Below are positions 7,288-8,693 of a stretch of DNA of 8,693 nucleotides, one piece after another (position 1 is the stretch's first letter; each line of letters begins with the position of its first letter). The position numbers and the translations under genes were made by a program. The stretch covers positions 1 to 8,693 of the forward strand of contig CAJFQR010000064.1 of NCBI GenBank assembly GCA_904419105.1, written 5' to 3'. The notes under the pieces were generated by a model. The model made no database searches and was not told the origin of the DNA. It saw nothing but the letters and a program-made list of their open reading frames with translations. The stretch is from Candidatus Avimicrobium faecavium. GTDB lineage: Bacteria; Bacillota; Clostridia; Oscillospirales; Ruminococcaceae.

Positions 7288-7316
7288 ATTATACCGCCGC
7301 GCTGACATTGTGTCAA
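7288..7316 (-). promoter_or_regulatory. Perfect-consensus sigma-70/A promoter of the redox operon
   Basis: On the minus strand, TTGACA (7316-7311), a 17-bp spacer and TATAAT (7293-7288) match the housekeeping consensus at every position. Transcription would start near 7281, leaving a leader of about 38 bases before the flavin reductase ATG at 7243. A promoter this strong normally needs a repressor, which fits the operators on it. Confidence 0.92.
7303..7315. promoter_or_regulatory. Operator copy 1, palindrome on the -35 box
   Basis: TGACA-TTG-TGTCA is a perfect palindrome with a 3-bp centre; the identical stretch with copy 2 is 15 bp, CTGACATTGTGTCAA (7302-7316). Five of the six -35 bases lie inside it and the sixth is in the shared 15 bp, so a bound protein would block RNA polymerase. 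The likely binder is the TetR protein of the operon (inference). Confidence 0.8.
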
Positions 7317-7348
7317 TATCGAATGGTAAAAAAGTCCCCACTTTGCAT

Positions 7349-7386
7349 AAAAACAGCACCGGCGGAAAAATCCCATCGGTGCTGTT
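7349..7386 (-). terminator. Rho-independent terminator after the MerR gene
   Basis: AACAGCACCG (7352-7361) and its exact complement CGGTGCTGTT (7377-7386) form a 10-bp stem. On the minus strand the hairpin runs into a T-rich tail (7353-7349). The loop contains a small inner GGA/TCC pairing. It separates the MerR transcript from the redox operon promoter just beyond. Confidence 0.8.
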
Positions 7387-7394
7387 CTTCGCTA

Positions 7395-7416
7395 AGAAAC
7401 CGGCCTGTCACGCCGG
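7395..7416 (-). terminator. Weak second hairpin after the MerR gene
   Basis: On the minus strand, CCGGC (7416-7412), a 7-base loop and GCCGG (7404-7400) are followed by TTTCTT. It could be a weak upstream terminator in tandem with the one at 7349-7386. The stem is only five base pairs. Confidence 0.35.
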
Positions 7417-7450
7417 CATGTCTGCATCACACCCTGATGCCGGAATTGGG

Positions 7451-7867
7451 TCAGAAAGCAGAGGCCTCTTTTTCCTCCATACGGATCAGATTGCTCACAT
7501 AGGGGCGCTTCCCTGCCAGGACTTCATCGTAGAAATTCTGCTTCCAGTCGATGTAATCCACGCTGTCCTCCAGTTCCCGGATCAAGGCCCGCAGCGCCTC
7601 CCGCTTTCTCTCCAGCAGCACCTTCCGCTGTGGGATGGTGGAAGGGCCCTGAAGGCACAGGTCCAGATACTCTTTCATCTCCTGAATACTCATGCCGCAG
7701 CGCTTCAGACAAACAAGGTCTTTGATCCACTTCACATCCCGTTCATCGAAAACCCGGCGGTTGTTGGCATCCCGCTTTACATTGGGCACCAGCCCCTCAT
7801 TGCAGTAAAATTTCAGCGCCTGATAGGTCATATTTGTCTCCCGGCAGACCTGCATCATTGTATACAC
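7451..7867 (-). CDS. MerR-family transcriptional regulator
   Basis: A 138-residue regulator. The N-terminal MerR winged helix begins MYTMMQVCRETNMTYQALKF (1-20), then YCNEGLVPNVKRDANNRRVF (21-40), and the second helix pair DVKWIKDLVCLKRCGMSIQEMKEYL (44-68). A long helix at about 80-108 (RKVLLERKREALRALIRELE) is the antiparallel dimer coiled coil. The GTG at 7867 is the best start because GGAGAG lies nine bases upstream; the ATG three codons later is too far from it. The protein ends soon after the coiled coil and has no large ligand domain or Cys metal-binding tail. It resembles small electrophile- or redox-responsive MerR proteins found beside reductases. It is divergent from the EFR1-like gene and probably acts on their shared region. 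Confidence 0.93.
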   Translation of the reverse strand: MYTMMQVCRETNMTYQALKFYCNEGLVPNVKRDANNRRVFDERDVKWIKDLVCLKRCGMSIQEMKEYLDLCLQGPSTIPQRKVLLERKREALRALIRELEDSVDYIDWKQNFYDEVLAGKRPYVSNLIRMEEKEASAF

Positions 7868-7890
7868 AGTGGTTTTCTCTCCAAATCCTC

Positions 7891-7920
7891 TTGCCGATTG
7901 TAACTACCGGATACTATAAT
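7891..7920 (+). promoter_or_regulatory. Candidate promoter of the EFR1-like gene
   Basis: TTGCCG (7891-7896), an 18-bp spacer and TATAAT (7915-7920) give a weak -35 (4 of 6) with a perfect -10. A spacer slightly over 17 bp is what MerR-type activators work on by twisting the DNA. Copy 1 of the repeat lies mostly inside the spacer. I found no convincing promoter for the MerR gene on the other strand. Confidence 0.6.
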
Positions 7921-7938
7921 CGGTTGTGACAACCGGAT
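7895..7938. repeat. Two-copy 18-bp regulatory repeat around the -10 box
   Basis: CGATTGTAACTACCGGAT (7895-7912) and CGGTTGTGACAACCGGAT (7921-7938) agree at 15 of 18 positions and lie 26 bp apart. The second copy contains a perfect palindrome CGGTTGT-G-ACAACCG (7921-7935); the first is an imperfect version. One copy fills the promoter spacer and the other covers the likely start of transcription. The divergent MerR regulator is the probable binder (inference). Confidence 0.65.
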
Positions 7939-8001
7939 GCAGCGATTGCATTATTGCACGAAAGCAAGCACCTGACAAGACCACTGAAAGGAGAGGGATA
8001 C

Positions 8002-8631
8002 ATGGTATTCTATTTCACAGGCACAGGCAACAGTCTCTATGCGGCCAAACAGCTTGAGGCGGACCCTATTAGCATCCCGCAGGTAATTGATGAAGAAAAG
8101 CTGGACTTCACAGCGAAGACCATCGGCATTGTATACCCGGTTTACGGGCACGAGGTACCGGCTATGGTCCAGGAGTTTTTTCGGAAGGCAAGCTTTCACA
8201 CCGATTACTTCTATATGGTCCTCACCTACGGCAACCGCCACGGCGGTGCCGCAGAGCTGGCCGAGCAACTCTGTGTGAGCTGTGGGATTCGTCCCGCTTA
8301 TATCAATGTGCTGCTGATGGTGGACAACTGGCTGCCGGGGTTCGATATGGAGGAACAGCGACGCCTGGACAAACAGGTAGAACAACAGATCGCCGCGATC
8401 CAGGCGGACATCTGCGCTCAAAAAAGGTGGATCGCTCCGGTGACCGATCAGGACCGAGCAGGCCATCAGGAGTTTCTGGGCCGTACGAGTCTGATGCCGC
8501 CGGACGCCTGGCAGCATCTGATCCGGGTTACCGGGAACTGTGTTGGCTGCGGCATCTGTGAGCGAGTCTGCCCCTCCGGCTCCATCCGTGTTGAAATGCT
8601 CATGTGTCATAAAGTAACACAAAAAATTTGA
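8002..8631 (+). CDS. EFR1-like flavodoxin/ferredoxin protein, C-terminus apparently truncated
   Basis: A 209-residue reading. ATG 8002 is chosen because AAAGGAGAGGG lies just upstream; an in-frame ATG 16 codons earlier has no such site. The N-terminal flavodoxin-like domain has the FMN phosphate loop FTGTGNS (5-11), IGIVYPVYGHEVP (41-53) and TYGNRHGG (75-82). A helical linker follows, then a 4Fe-4S motif CVGCGICERVCPSGSI (180-195; Cys180, 183, 186, 190). Family members (EFR1 family ferrodoxin) usually continue with a second Cys motif and are around 250 residues or more. Here the family-like sequence ends at about residue 198, and MLMCHKVTQKI plus a stop follows in AT-rich DNA. A two-cluster electron carrier has therefore probably lost its second cluster through insertion or rearrangement. 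It may be non-functional. Known members probably shuttle electrons between flavin and Fe-S partners. Confidence 0.85.
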   Translation: MVFYFTGTGNSLYAAKQLEADPISIPQVIDEEKLDFTAKTIGIVYPVYGHEVPAMVQEFFRKASFHTDYFYMVLTYGNRHGGAAELAEQLCVSCGIRPAYINVLLMVDNWLPGFDMEEQRRLDKQVEQQIAAIQADICAQKRWIAPVTDQDRAGHQEFLGRTSLMPPDAWQHLIRVTGNCVGCGICERVCPSGSIRVEMLMCHKVTQKI

Positions 8632-8693
8632 TAGACAGCAGCCACTATTCCACTATTCCGAAAATTAGTTATATCACCAAAAAATAAGTGACA
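8597..8693. other. AT-rich junction segment, possible edge of an inserted element
   Basis: From about 8597 the DNA changes abruptly: 8601-8693 has 29 G/C of 93 bases (31%), against roughly 60% elsewhere. No gene is seen in it beyond the short tail of the truncated EFR1 frame. It holds TGTCA (8605-8609), AAGTAACA (8612-8619) and AAGTGACA (8686-8693). TG-starting ends with repeated inner motifs are known from transposons using retroviral-integrase-type transposases (Tn7, Mu, Tn552 type), but no transposase or second end is in the window, so the identity is open. Confidence 0.4.
8642..8659. repeat. Two tandem copies of CCACTATTC
   Basis: The 9-bp unit CCACTATTC occurs twice without a gap (8642-8650 and 8651-8659), in the AT-rich segment after the broken EFR1 frame. 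It could be part of a recombinase or transposase binding region, or a chance duplication. Confidence 0.6.

Noticed and set aside
7241..7376. Upstream extension of the flavin reductase frame to GTG/ATG codons before 7243
   Set aside because: It would read through the promoter and both operators, upstream of the predicted transcription start or in the leader, and its sequence does not match the family; ATG 7243 has the family N-terminus MKKSIGS.
7412..7443. Inverted repeat CCGGCAT/ATGCCGG after the MerR stop
   Set aside because: The loop is long (about 17 bases) and no T-run follows on either strand, so I do not call it a terminator or element end.
7310..7903. 197-codon + strand open frame over the MerR gene
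   Set aside because: Antisense shadow of the MerR gene and its terminator; no domain, and it starts at the redox operon promoter.
7945..7958. ATTGCA repeated twice in the EFR1 leader
   Set aside because: Too short and without a clear role; chance is a sufficient explanation.
8603..8620. TGTGT/ACACA pairing at the AT-rich junction as a terminator
   Set aside because: The stem is very short and the following run is A-rich, not T-rich, on the + strand.

Overview
The window is GC-rich (roughly 60% by eye), with strong AGGAGG-type ribosome binding sites, tight gene packing, and families common in gut Clostridia. These include an EFR1-type flavodoxin/ferredoxin protein, an FtsX-type ABC transporter beside a two-component system, and an aldo/keto reductase with an ABM monooxygenase. 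A GC-rich Oscillospiraceae-like Firmicute (Flavonifractor/Oscillibacter type) is my inference; no RNA gene or other taxonomic marker is present to prove it.

Region 1 (1-4566, + strand) is a signalling and transport module. It holds the tail of an OmpR-family response regulator, an overlapping sensor histidine kinase with one membrane helix, an ABC ATPase, and an 886-residue permease with two FtsX-like halves. A strong bidirectional terminator closes it. The 103-bp gap between kinase and ATPase carries a possible extended -10 promoter, an 11-bp-spaced direct repeat, an 8-bp inverted repeat, and a perfect 12-bp hairpin followed by T5. This looks like a junction where the regulator transcript can end and a separately controlled transporter transcript can begin.

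Region 2 (4662-7316, - strand) is a redox operon read right to left: flavin reductase (disrupted by a one-base frameshift), TetR-family regulator, aldo/keto reductase, ABM-family monooxygenase. Its promoter matches the consensus exactly (TTGACA, 17 bp, TATAAT). Two identical 15-bp copies of a palindromic operator lie on the -35 box and in the leader. The likely theme is TetR-controlled handling of quinones, aldehydes or other electrophiles; the substrate cannot be read from the sequence.

Region 3 (7349-8693) has a MerR-family regulator (- strand) divergent from an EFR1-like flavodoxin/ferredoxin gene (+ strand). Their shared intergenic region contains two copies of an 18-bp repeat around the + strand -10 box. 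The EFR1 gene appears cut off after its first 4Fe-4S motif, where the DNA becomes about 31% GC. This may be the edge of an insertion whose body lies outside the window.

Most of the window is accessory but recognisable biology. The points most worth checking are the truncated EFR1 junction, the frameshifted flavin reductase hidden by an overlapping open frame, and the three compact regulatory regions. I see no convincing new enzyme system, rRNA, tRNA or CRISPR array.
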